Shown here piece after piece: positions 1 to 6,181 of a DNA stretch of 8,138 bases. Position numbers and translations under genes: made by a program. This stretch comes from Gemmatimonadota bacterium (GTDB taxonomy: Bacteria; GCA-2686955). Location of the stretch: the NCBI GenBank assembly GCA_002686955.1, contig NYZA01000153.1:1-8138 (forward strand), read 5' to 3'. Under the pieces are notes generated by a model. The model made no database searches, was not told the origin of the DNA, and was given only the letters and a program-made list of their open reading frames with translations. How positions within the stretch are numbered: position 1 is the stretch's first letter; every line of letters starts with the position of its first letter.

Positions 1-2
1 CC

Positions 3-176
3 TGCATCGACGCCGGCGACCCCACCCTCGAAGACGGCATCTCCGACTGGCACCCTCGGTGGCCACGCTGGTATCCCAACGGCGCCCGCTCCGATATGGG
101 CGCCTACGGTGGGCCTGGCAACACCGGTTGGTTGCCGATCGGCGGGCCGACACCTCGGAAGAGGGTTAGCCGATGA
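3..176 (+). CDS. C-terminal fragment of a secreted beta-helix / choice-of-anchor type protein
   Basis: This is an open frame entering from the left edge, with 57 codons visible and a TGA stop at 174-176. It begins CIDAGDP, and residues 29-37 read RSDMGAYGG. This pairing of CIDAGDP with R-x-DMGAYGG is the characteristic closing block of many secreted right-handed beta-helix / choice-of-anchor proteins in FCB bacteria and Planctomycetes. Between the two motifs lies a Trp/Pro/Arg-rich loop (DWHPRWPRWYPNGARSD). After the motif there are about 20 residues ending in a short basic stretch (PRKRVSR). No C-terminal sorting domain or membrane anchor follows. The function of the whole protein cannot be read from this piece. 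The coding assignment rests on the motif alone, because the start and the main domains lie outside the window. It is separated from the next gene by about 500 bases and is probably not part of the downstream operon. Confidence 0.7.
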   Translation, partial: CIDAGDPTLEDGISDWHPRWPRWYPNGARSDMGAYGGPGNTGWLPIGGPTPRKRVSR

Positions 177-255
177 GATGCGTGGCCTGCTGGACGTCCG
201 CGACTTTAGCCCGAGCTTGCCGCCGAACGGGCGGTAAGTGTCTGCATGGCAACGA

Positions 256-272
256 GTCTGACGCGGTCAGAC
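256..272. repeat. Perfect 7-bp inverted repeat, possible hairpin
   Basis: GTCTGAC, the 3-base loop GCG, then GTCAGAC form a perfect hairpin about 80 bases after the stop of the upstream gene. There is no downstream T-run, so it is not a standard intrinsic terminator. It could be a 3'-end stabilising hairpin, an operator or chance. Confidence 0.35.
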
Positions 273-624
273 GCATGACCTACGCGACTACGTATCGGCC
301 GAGTGCCCTTCCCCGGCACAAATAGGGCCCCATTCGGCCCCCGCTGCATCCACGCTGGCTGCGTTGCTCCTCCTCGCAGTAGCCTCCGGCGATGACTCGT
401 CGTCGCGCCCAGCCAGCGCGGCGCATCGGCGCTCTCATTTGCGTGACCGTGTTTGCGCCAGGGGGCACCAAGTGGGACGCGCGATGGACCAGATCGACGC
501 CCTGCGTGCTGGCGACGGAGTTGACTCCCGCGCCCCACCGAGCGCTCGACCGCGCCGCGTGACGGTAGCGGACGCCATGACGCCGAAAGGTCGCGCTGGC
601 GCCACGCAGCGAGGAAAGCTAGCC

Positions 625-630
625 TACACT
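625..630 (+). promoter_or_regulatory. Weak candidate -10 element upstream of the M50-scpA operon
   Basis: TACACT matches the sigma-70 -10 consensus at four of six bases, including the key first TA and last T. It lies 42 bases before the M50 start codon. No good -35 is present at 16-18 bp upstream, so this is only a candidate for the operon promoter. Confidence 0.22.
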
Positions 631-672
631 TTTGCCCGGCGCGGCCCCTCTACGCTCCGCCACGAAGCCCCC

Positions 673-1308
673 ATGCTCTCCCACGTCATCATAATCGTTC
701 CGGTCCTGCTCTTCTCCGTGATCGTGCACGAGATCTCGCACGGCTACGTGGCCCTCCGCCTGGGCGATCCGACCGCCGCGAGGCTCGGCAGGCTCACGCT
801 GAATCCGCTGCCGCATATCGATCCGGTGATGACGATCCTGCTCCCCGCCTTTCTGATCATCTCGAACGCGGGGATCGTTTTCGGCGGCGCCAAGCCGGTT
901 CCGATCAACCCCTACAATCTGCGAAACCTGCGCCGAGACAGCGCCGTCATCGCCCTGGCCGGGCCCGCCTCGAACGTCGTTCTCGCCCTCGCCTGCTGGA
1001 TTGTCCTTCTGCTGATGGAGGCCCTCGGCCTGGGAGGGTCGCCTTCGACCATCGATGGAGCGGTGGGGTTGGTTCTCGGCTACGGCGTCTTCATCAACAT
1101 CGTTTTGGGGTGGTTCAACATGCTGCCGATCCCGCCCCTCGACGGCTCCAAGGTGGTCGCCTTCCTGCTCTCGCCGGAGAACGCCGCCCGTTACCTTTCG
1201 ATCGAGCGCTACGGTTTTGTCGTGCTGATCGTTTTCATCATGGCGGGGGGGGTGCGATTCTGGATGGCCCCGATTCCGCGCCTGCTCTCGCTCATGGGAT
1301 TGGTCTAG
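673..1308 (+). CDS. Site-2 protease family membrane metalloprotease (M50)
   Basis: This is an intramembrane zinc protease of the short, PDZ-less M50 group; the substrate is unknown. It has 211 residues, the usual size for the group. The first hydrophobic segment carries the zinc motif HEISH at 19-23. It is followed by GDPT (31-34), GRLTLNPLPHIDP (39-51), AKPVPINP (73-80), AGPASN (96-101) and the second active-site region FNMLPIPPLDG (148-158), whose Asp should be the third zinc ligand. Further hydrophobic segments lie at about 103-117, 130-147 and 181-191. The frame stays open upstream to 364, but those 103 extra codons are Arg/Ala-rich and unlike the family. I chose ATG 673 because the hydrophobic first helix begins there. 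No clear Shine-Dalgarno precedes it, so the start is slightly uncertain. The scpA start lies 4 bp after its stop. M50-(trpS)-scpA-scpB is a recurring bacterial neighbourhood; no trpS is present here. Confidence 0.93.
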   Translation: MLSHVIIIVPVLLFSVIVHEISHGYVALRLGDPTAARLGRLTLNPLPHIDPVMTILLPAFLIISNAGIVFGGAKPVPINPYNLRNLRRDSAVIALAGPASNVVLALACWIVLLLMEALGLGGSPSTIDGAVGLVLGYGVFINIVLGWFNMLPIPPLDGSKVVAFLLSPENAARYLSIERYGFVVLIVFIMAGGVRFWMAPIPRLLSLMGLV

Positions 1309-1312
1309 CGAG

Positions 1313-2050
1313 ATGTTCGGGTCCGAGACTTACCGCGTCGAGCTCGAGCATTTCGAGGGGCCGCTCGATCTCCTGCTCTTTTTGATCCAGCGCGAAGAGG
1401 TCGATATCTACGACATTCCGATCGCGCGGATCACCCAGCAGTATCTCGAGTTTCTCGATCTGATGCGCTCCCTCGATCTCGACGTGGCGGGCGAGTACAT
1501 CCTCTTGGCGTCGACGCTGATCGCCATCAAGTCGCGCACTCTGTTGCCGGTCCCGGAAGTCGACGAAGAGGGCGAGGTCATCGATCCGCGCCAGGAGCTG
1601 GTCCGCCAGCTTCTGGAGTATCGCCGCTTCAGGGCGGCGGCGGAAAGGATTGGCGATATCGAGGTGACGCGCCGCGGGATCCACGGCCGCGGAGACGGTG
1701 CCGCCATGCCCGACGCCCCGGCGGCGGAGCTCGATCTCGGGCTGTACGAGCTCTTGGCGGCTTATCACCGAGCGCTCAACATGGCCGCGGTGCGCGAGGC
1801 CGCGCGGCCGGTGGTCGAGCTGGAGACGGTGCGGATCGAGGATCAGGTGCGCATGATCCGGCACAGGCTCGAGCGTTCGCCGCGCCTGCGCCTCTCCGAG
1901 CTGATCGGCGCCGCCCCCGTGCGCCTTCATCTGATCGTGACCTTCATGGCGATCCTCGAGCTGGTGCGCCTCGGCGAGGTGGGGGCGCGCCAGCCGAACG
2001 CTTTCGACGAAGTCTATCTCTACCGGCGGGAGTCGACCTATGACCGATGA
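1313..2050 (+). CDS. scpA: Segregation and condensation protein A (kleisin)
   Basis: ScpA is the kleisin subunit that bridges the SMC heads and, with ScpB, forms the bacterial condensin that organises and segregates the chromosome. The 245-residue product has the normal family length. Its N-terminal SMC-neck-binding domain shows the hallmark FEGPLDLLLFLIQREEVDIY at 14-33, followed by the helix AGEYILLASTLIAIKSRTLL (59-78). The middle (about 80-175) contains an acidic linker and the ScpB-binding region. The C-terminal winged helix includes LIVTFMAILELVRLGEV (207-223) and ends in a typical VYLYRR. The ATG is 4 bp after the M50 stop, with no strong Shine-Dalgarno, which suggests translational coupling. 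The 3' end overlaps the scpB start by 11 bp, the classic scpA-scpB coupling expected for subunits of one complex. Confidence 0.97.
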   Translation: MFGSETYRVELEHFEGPLDLLLFLIQREEVDIYDIPIARITQQYLEFLDLMRSLDLDVAGEYILLASTLIAIKSRTLLPVPEVDEEGEVIDPRQELVRQLLEYRRFRAAAERIGDIEVTRRGIHGRGDGAAMPDAPAAELDLGLYELLAAYHRALNMAAVREAARPVVELETVRIEDQVRMIRHRLERSPRLRLSELIGAAPVRLHLIVTFMAILELVRLGEVGARQPNAFDEVYLYRRESTYDR

Positions 2051-2900
2051 GGGGCTGAACACCTTCGTGCCGGTCGTCGAGGCGCTGATCTTCGCTTCCG
2101 ACGAGCCGCTCTCGACGCGACATCTCGTCGAGCTGCTGCCGGAGCTCGAGCCGGAGGATCTCTCTCGGGTGCTCGAGATGCTCGATTCGGCGCTCGAGTC
2201 GGCCGAGCGGGGCCTGCGTCTCGAAGAGGTCGCGGGCGGTTGGCGCTTCACGACGCGCGAAGAGCACGGCCCCTTTCTCGACCGCCTCTTCAAGGGGAAG
2301 CGCACGCAGCGCCTCACCCAAGCGGCTCTCGAGTCGTTGGCGGTGGTCCTCTACAGGCAGCCGGCGACCAAGGCCGAGATCGAAGCGATCCGCGGCGTGT
2401 CGGTCGACGGCCCTCTGCGCACCCTTCTCGATCGAAATCTGATCAAGGTGAGCGGCCGTGCCGATGGGCCGGGGCGCCCCCTGCTCTACTCGACGACGCG
2501 CGAGCTGCTGAAGCACCTGGGGCTACGGAATCTGCGCGATCTGCCGCAGCTCGATGAGCTCGAAGGGGTGCTTGAGACCTCCGAGGAGGGTGATCCCGAT
2601 CAGTTGGAGCTGGGGCAGAGTGTCGCCGAGGGGAGCGATCCCGGAGAGGCTCCGGAAGAGGGGGGCGCGCGGGACGAGAGCACCGAAGTGAACGAGGAGT
2701 CCGATGGAAAGGAAGAGGAAAGGGCGTCCGGGCCGGTCGGCGCGGGGGCCGGTGAAGAGGAGCGAGAGCAGTGGGAAGGGGAAGGGGACGAAGAAGAAGA
2801 GGGCCGCGCGGACGAAGGCGCCGGCCACGGCGAAGCGGGAGGCGCGACGGTCGGCCCGAAGGGCACCGAGGCGGGTCCCGTCCCGAACCGAACGGAGTGA
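2040..2900 (+). CDS. scpB: Segregation and condensation protein B with long acidic C-terminal tail
   Basis: ScpB forms dimers of paired winged-helix domains that bind ScpA in the SMC condensin. Residues 8-170 match the family: VPVVEALIFASDEPLS (10-25) opens the first winged helix, LTQAALESLAVVLYRQPATK (92-111) the second, and the conserved signature GRPLLYSTT lies at 145-153. The start at 2040 has GGGAG at 2028-2032, 7 bases upstream. Typical ScpB proteins are about 180-200 residues; this one has 286. From about residue 175 to the end the sequence is low complexity and acidic, with 37 Asp/Glu in 112 residues, including a run of acidic residues at 250-254. It is probably disordered. The last 65 codons are shared in another frame with the rluB start, so part of the tail is constrained by, or a by-product of, overlapping coding. 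Confidence 0.96.
   Translation: MTDEGLNTFVPVVEALIFASDEPLSTRHLVELLPELEPEDLSRVLEMLDSALESAERGLRLEEVAGGWRFTTREEHGPFLDRLFKGKRTQRLTQAALESLAVVLYRQPATKAEIEAIRGVSVDGPLRTLLDRNLIKVSGRADGPGRPLLYSTTRELLKHLGLRNLRDLPQLDELEGVLETSEEGDPDQLELGQSVAEGSDPGEAPEEGGARDESTEVNEESDGKEEERASGPVGAGAGEEEREQWEGEGDEEEEGRADEGAGHGEAGGATVGPKGTEAGPVPNRTE
2695..2699 (+). promoter_or_regulatory. Shine-Dalgarno supporting the overlapping rluB start
   Basis: AGGAG lies 4 bases before ATG 2704, inside the scpB coding region. It favours initiation at 2704 over the only other ordinary in-frame start before the S4 domain, GTG 2752. It therefore supports the full 197-bp scpB/rluB overlap. Confidence 0.6.
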
Positions 2901-3618
2901 AATCCGCCTGAACCGCTTTCTCGCCATGGCGGGAGTGGCCTCTCGGCGGGCCGGAGACGAGCTGATCCGCGAGGGGCGGGTGTCGGTGGACGGAGCGATC
3001 GAGACCTCGCCCGGCCGCCGGGTCGATCCGGAGTCGAACGAGGTGAAGCTCGACGGCCGGAGCTTGCGGATCGAGCAACGCCGGATCTATGTGCTCGTGA
3101 ACAAGCCGACCGGTTGTGTCGTCACCGCCGCCGATCCCCAGGGGCGGAAGACGGTTCTCGATCTCGTGCCGAAGCTGCCGGCTCGGGTTTTTCCGGTCGG
3201 GCGACTCGATCTGAACTCCACGGGGCTGGTGCTGCTCACCAACGATGGAGAGGTCGCCGAGAGGCTGGGCCATCCCCGCTACGAGATCGAGCGGGTGTAC
3301 CGGGCGAAGGTCAGTGGAAGTGTGTCGACGGAGCTGCTCGAGCGTCTGGAGCGTGGCGTGACGCTGGACGACGGCCCCGCGCGGGCCTTGCGGGCACGGA
3401 CTGTGAAACGGAACCAGGGGAGCACGGTGATCGAGCTCAGGGTCGGCGAAGGGCGATTCCATCTGGTGCGGCGGCTGATGGACGCCATTGGACATCCGGT
3501 CCGCCGCCTCACCCGGGTCTCGATGGGGCCGCTCTCACTGGGCGCGCTCCCTTTGGGCGAAGCCCGTCCGCTCACGATGTCCGAAGCCCGCTCACTGCGG
3601 CGCGCACTGGGGTTGTAG
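2704..3618 (+). CDS. rluB: 23S rRNA pseudouridine synthase, RluB/RsuA family, with basic N-terminal extension
   Basis: This enzyme isomerises a uridine to pseudouridine in rRNA. The scpB neighbourhood favours RluB (23S, near the peptidyl transferase centre) over RsuA or RluE/RluF. The product has 304 residues. An S4 RNA-binding domain starts at IRLNRFLAMAGVASRRAGDE (67-86). The catalytic domain follows, with YVLVNKPTG (129-137), the active-site motif GRLDLNSTGLVLLTNDG (166-182; catalytic Asp169), and the C-terminal EGRFHLVRRL (249-258) and GHPVRRLTRVSMGPL (263-277). Before the S4 domain is a roughly 66-residue basic tail with 27 Lys/Arg and only 5 Glu, probably disordered and RNA-binding. No ordinary start codon lies between GTG 2752 and the S4 domain, so an overlap with scpB of at least about 150 bp is forced. 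ATG 2704 has an AGGAG and gives 197 bp. Confidence 0.95.
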   Translation: MERKRKGRPGRSARGPVKRSESSGKGKGTKKKRAARTKAPATAKREARRSARRAPRRVPSRTERSEIRLNRFLAMAGVASRRAGDELIREGRVSVDGAIETSPGRRVDPESNEVKLDGRSLRIEQRRIYVLVNKPTGCVVTAADPQGRKTVLDLVPKLPARVFPVGRLDLNSTGLVLLTNDGEVAERLGHPRYEIERVYRAKVSGSVSTELLERLERGVTLDDGPARALRARTVKRNQGSTVIELRVGEGRFHLVRRLMDAIGHPVRRLTRVSMGPLSLGALPLGEARPLTMSEARSLRRALGL

Positions 3619-3687
3619 ACTCGCCCAGGCGACACTCCGAGCACCTCGAAGAGAATTCAAGCAACCACTCGATCGAACCGAGAGCCA
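3619..3687 (+). other. 69-bp gap between rluB and the Rossmann-fold gene
   Basis: This is the largest gap inside the operon. I see no intrinsic terminator. There is no -35/-10 pair with acceptable spacing. GAGAG at 3681-3685 region is the only weak ribosome-binding candidate for the next gene. Read-through from rluB is the simplest assumption. Confidence 0.4.
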
Positions 3688-5403
3688 ATGGACATTCAGG
3701 GCAAGACCGTTCTCGTTCTGGGCGGATGGGGCCTCGTGGGCATGGCCGTCTGCCGGGAGCTGCTTGTGAAGCAGCCGCGCAAGCTCGTCGTCACCTCTCT
3801 CACGAAGCAAGAGGCCGAGAGCGCGGCCGACCGGCTTCGAAAAGAGGCGCCCGATGGTGTCGAGCTGGCGACCGCCTGGGGCAATATCTTCGTGAGGGAC
3901 GAGATCAAGGGAGCCTCGCGGGGCGAGATCCTGGGATCGGCCGAGTTTCGGGCGATGGTCTTTCACGACAGCATGGACGAGCTCTCGGAGGAGCTCCTGG
4001 CCGGCTCGACCCTCTTTCGAATCATCGACGAGCATCGTCCCGAGATCGTCGTCGACTGCGTCAACACCGCCACCGGCATCTCATATCAGGATGTGTACGA
4101 CAGCTTCCGCAGGGTAAGGCGAACCACCGAATCGGGGGACGGGGACGCCTTGCGAACGGAGACCGAGAAGCTGCTCTGCACCCTCTATGTTCCGCAGCTG
4201 ATCCGCCATGTGCAGATCGCCTACGAAGCGATGCGGCGCGCCGGCACCGAGATCTACGTGAAGATCGGCACCAGCGGAACCGGAGGGATGGGCCTCAACA
4301 TCCCCTACACCCACTCGGAAGAGAAGCCATCGAGGGTGCTGCTGTCGAAATCGGCGCTCGCGGGGGCGCACAGCCTTCTGCTCTTCCTGATGGGGCGCAC
4401 TCCCGACGCTCCGATCACCAAGGAGATTAAGCCCGCCGCGGCGATCGCATGGAAGGGGATCGAGTATGGCGAAGTGATGCGGGGTGGGCGGCCGATTCGG
4501 CTCTTCGACTGCGATCCGGAGGGCGGAGTGTTGCTCGGCGATCGTTTCGATCTGCGGCCGAGCGCCGAGGAGTGTGGGGCGAGGCCGTACCCGTCGGCGC
4601 GGGGGCAGGAATCGTTGCGATCGGTGTACGTCGACACGGGCGAGAACGGGATCTTCTCTCTGGGGGAGTTCTCGGCGATCACGGCCGCGGGGCAGATGGA
4701 GTTCGTCACACCGGAAGAGATCGCGCGCAATGTCGTCTTCGAGATCCGTGGAGGGAACACCGGTCGTGACATCATCAACGCACTGGACAACGCTGCGATG
4801 GCACCGACCTATCGGGCGGGCTTTCTCCGCGGGTCGGTGGTGGAGAGGATGTTGGAGCTGGAGAAGGAGCACGATCTGCATTCGGTGGCCTTCGAGAATC
4901 TGGGGCCGCCTCGCCTTTCGAAGCTGCTCTACGAGGCCCATCTCTTGCGCCTCACCTGCGGCACGATCGACGAGGTGCTGCGCCGCGGCGCCGAGGAGCT
5001 CTCCGCCGCGGCGTGGGAGCGGATCCGCTCCGATGACAAACTTCGCTCCGAGATCGTTTCGATCGGCATTCCGATCCTCGCGCCCGAGGGGGACCGGCTT
5101 CTTCGTGCTCCGGAGATCAAGATCCCGCCGCACCGGGGCGACGATGTCGTCTCGGCCGATGCGCGTGAGCGCGACAAGTGGGCGGAGGCCGGCTGGATCG
5201 ATCTGCGAGCGGCGAACTGGGGAGAGTGGCTCCGGCGGATCGAGACGATGGTGACCGAGGCCGAGAAGGCCGACGGCGACGATACGAGCTCCCGCGTGTT
5301 CATGGAGAAGCGCTTCTTGTGCCGCACCGATGACGTGCGCATCGGCAGCTTGGTGGCCTGGATCTTCATCGAAGAGGAGAAGGGCGAGAGGATGAAGGGG
5401 TAG
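3688..5403 (+). CDS. Uncharacterised NAD(P)-binding Rossmann-fold (SDR-like) protein
   Basis: The 571-residue product belongs to no family I can name with confidence. The N-terminus is a clear Rossmann dinucleotide-binding fold: strand KTVLVLGGWGLVG (6-18) with the glycine motif G12-x-x-G15-x-x-G18, then helix MAVCRELL and strand KLVVTSLT (32-39). A further core strand is EIVVDCVNTATG (119-130). KIGTSGTGGMG (192-202) followed by LLSKSALAGAHSLLL (218-232) resembles the SDR active-site Ser and the helix carrying the catalytic Lys (here Lys221), but the YxxxK tyrosine position is Val217. Residues from about 250 to 571 form a large extra region with no domain I recognise. It contains charged helical stretches and no signal peptide or clear membrane segment, so it is probably cytosolic. 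The frame is long and codon use resembles its neighbours. It ends 5 bp before cmk, which implies cotranscription. Its enzymatic activity and substrate are unknown. Confidence 0.85.
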   Translation: MDIQGKTVLVLGGWGLVGMAVCRELLVKQPRKLVVTSLTKQEAESAADRLRKEAPDGVELATAWGNIFVRDEIKGASRGEILGSAEFRAMVFHDSMDELSEELLAGSTLFRIIDEHRPEIVVDCVNTATGISYQDVYDSFRRVRRTTESGDGDALRTETEKLLCTLYVPQLIRHVQIAYEAMRRAGTEIYVKIGTSGTGGMGLNIPYTHSEEKPSRVLLSKSALAGAHSLLLFLMGRTPDAPITKEIKPAAAIAWKGIEYGEVMRGGRPIRLFDCDPEGGVLLGDRFDLRPSAEECGARPYPSARGQESLRSVYVDTGENGIFSLGEFSAITAAGQMEFVTPEEIARNVVFEIRGGNTGRDIINALDNAAMAPTYRAGFLRGSVVERMLELEKEHDLHSVAFENLGPPRLSKLLYEAHLLRLTCGTIDEVLRRGAEELSAAAWERIRSDDKLRSEIVSIGIPILAPEGDRLLRAPEIKIPPHRGDDVVSADARERDKWAEAGWIDLRAANWGEWLRRIETMVTEAEKADGDDTSSRVFMEKRFLCRTDDVRIGSLVAWIFIEEEKGERMKG

Positions 5404-5408
5404 CGCGA

Positions 5409-6149
5409 ATGGCGAGGGGACCGATCGTCGCGATCGACGGCCCGGCCGGATCGGGAAAGAGCACGACCGCCCGGCTCGTCGCCGAAGGGCTGGGCTTCAC
5501 CTATCTCGATACCGGAGCGCTCTACCGAGCGGTGACGCTTCACGCGCTCAATCTCGGCGTGGATCCAGAAGACGAGGAGGGACTCGGGCGGGTCCTCCGG
5601 GAGATCGAGCTTCACTTCGAGCCGACCGGTGCCGGGGAAGGACCGAGGCTGATCATGAACGGGCGCGATGTGAGCGAAGAGATCCGGTCGATGCGCGTCG
5701 CCGCTTCGGTGAGCGCCGTCGCCCGTTCGGCGGTGGTGCGGGGAAGCTTGGTAGATCTACAACGGGAGATCGGCCGGGCGGGGGGATTCGTCGTGGAGGG
5801 CCGCGACATCGGTACGGTTGTGTTCCCCGACGCCGAGATCAAGGTCTTCCTGGTCGCCGATGTGGAGCAACGGGCCGAGAGGCGGCTCGGCGACCTCAGG
5901 CGGGCGGGCGACACCGAGATATCTCTGGAGCAGGTGCGGAAGAACCTGCTCGACAGAGACGCGATCGACTCCGGCAGAGCGATCGCCCCCTTGCGAAAGG
6001 CGGCCGATGCGGTCGAGCTCGATACTTCCAGGTTGACTATCGCCGAGCAGGTTGACAAAGTTGTCTGTTTCTGCACTTCCCTTCCAACCTCCACCCCAGA
6101 CCGGTCCGCCGGATCGCCCGGCGAAGCCGCGCCGAAGTCTCGTTCCTGA
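5409..6149 (+). CDS. cmk: Cytidylate kinase
   Basis: Cmk phosphorylates CMP and dCMP with ATP, recycling pyrimidines from RNA turnover and supplying CDP/dCDP. The product has 246 residues. The P-loop is GPAGSGKST (11-19), followed by the acceptor-site block YLDTGALYR (32-40). The CMP-binding insertion includes MNGRDVSEEIR (83-93). GRDIGTVVFPDA (131-142) and the lid/arginine region DRDAIDSGRAIAPLRKA (182-198), ending in ELDTS (203-207), are all canonical. The start has AAGGGG at 5395-5400, 8 bases upstream, and lies 5 bp after the previous stop. The catalytic domain ends near residue 218. The remaining about 28 residues (from CFCTSLPTS onward) are Ser/Pro/Ala-rich and atypical, and the DNA encoding them may carry rpsA control signals. 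cmk next to rpsA is a deeply conserved arrangement. Confidence 0.97.
   Translation: MARGPIVAIDGPAGSGKSTTARLVAEGLGFTYLDTGALYRAVTLHALNLGVDPEDEEGLGRVLREIELHFEPTGAGEGPRLIMNGRDVSEEIRSMRVAASVSAVARSAVVRGSLVDLQREIGRAGGFVVEGRDIGTVVFPDAEIKVFLVADVEQRAERRLGDLRRAGDTEISLEQVRKNLLDRDAIDSGRAIAPLRKAADAVELDTSRLTIAEQVDKVVCFCTSLPTSTPDRSAGSPGEAAPKSRS
6052..6080 (+). promoter_or_regulatory. Candidate internal promoter region for rpsA inside cmk, with a small dyad
   Basis: A perfect -35 consensus TTGACA sits at 6052-6057, but no good -10 lies at the ideal 17-bp spacing. The nearest is TGCACT at 6072-6077, which is too close at 14 bp. A second TTGACT at 6033-6038 has CAAAGT at 17-bp spacing. The -35 overlaps a perfect 5-bp dyad, GACAA-AG-TTGTC (6054-6065). 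Separate rpsA promoters within or near cmk are known in enterobacteria, so the position is sensible, but the evidence is weak. Confidence 0.22.
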
Positions 6150-6163
6150 GAGAAGGGGCTTCG
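6122..6163 (+). promoter_or_regulatory. Possible rpsA leader stem-loop spanning the cmk stop codon
   Basis: CGAAGCC (6122-6128) can pair perfectly with GGCTTCG (6157-6163), and inside the loop TCTC (6138-6141) can pair with GAGA (6148-6151). A competing 5-bp pairing uses CGAAG at 6133-6137 with the same 3' arm. The structure ends about 18 bases before the rpsA ATG and contains the cmk stop. It would be a reasonable place for S1 autocontrol, but this is inference from pairing alone. Confidence 0.28.
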
Positions 6164-6172
6164 ACGGAATAT

Positions 6173-6177
6173 GAGGA
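6173..6177 (+). promoter_or_regulatory. Shine-Dalgarno supporting the rpsA start
   Basis: GAGGA lies 4 bases upstream of ATG 6182. It supports this start over the in-frame ATG at 6284, which has no purine-rich sequence ahead of it. Confidence 0.5.
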
Positions 6178-6181
6178 TTCG

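Larger units (their letters stand above)
177..672. other. Intergenic region of about 500 bases without a convincing gene
   Basis: Several frames stay open here because of high GC, but none has a recognisable domain or a good ribosome binding site. What can be seen is a perfect 7-bp inverted repeat at 256-272, a 5-bp GC dyad at 325-340 around CCATTC, and a weak -10-like TACACT at 625-630 ahead of the M50 gene. No T-tract follows either dyad on the plus strand, so neither is a convincing intrinsic terminator. The region may hold the 3' end of the upstream transcript and the promoter of the downstream operon. It could also contain a degenerate dispersed repeat, which cannot be judged from one copy. 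Confidence 0.5.

Noticed and set aside
173-325. Small plus-strand ORF of 50 codons starting in an ATGA overlap with the upstream stop
   Set aside because: It has no recognisable domain and no distinct ribosome binding site, and its Arg/Cys-rich composition is typical of chance frames in GC-rich DNA.
325-340. GGGCC/GGCCC dyad considered as an intrinsic terminator
   Set aside because: The stem is only 5 bp with a 6-base loop and no T-tract on the plus strand. The minus side has only TATTTGTG and no gene that would need it.
206-538. Minus-strand ORFs in the spacer (110 and 63 codons)
   Set aside because: They have low-complexity Arg/Gly-rich translations and no motif or start signal. They overlap each other in different frames, as expected for random GC-rich sequence.
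364-672. In-frame upstream extension of the M50 protease by 103 codons from ATG 364
   Set aside because: The extension is Arg/Ala-rich, does not resemble the family and would bury the first membrane helix. Family length and the hydrophobic N-terminus point to ATG 673.
2443-3495. Minus-strand open frame of 350 codons opposite scpB/rluB
   Set aside because: It is the antisense of two well-supported genes, and its Pro/Arg/His-rich translation has no family signal.
3114-4430. Plus-strand open frame of 438 codons spanning rluB and the Rossmann gene
   Set aside because: It lies out of frame with two convincing proteins, is Arg/Gly/Ala-rich and has no domain.
4081-5133. Minus-strand open frame of 350 codons opposite the Rossmann gene
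   Set aside because: It is an antisense shadow with Arg/His-rich composition. The plus frame has a clear nucleotide-binding motif and operon spacing.
5409-6149. Frequent CGATCG/GATC sites across the genes considered as a possible modification or SeqA-like signal
   Set aside because: They follow naturally from common GAT-CG and ATC-G codon pairs in this GC-rich coding sequence. No clustering was evident by eye.
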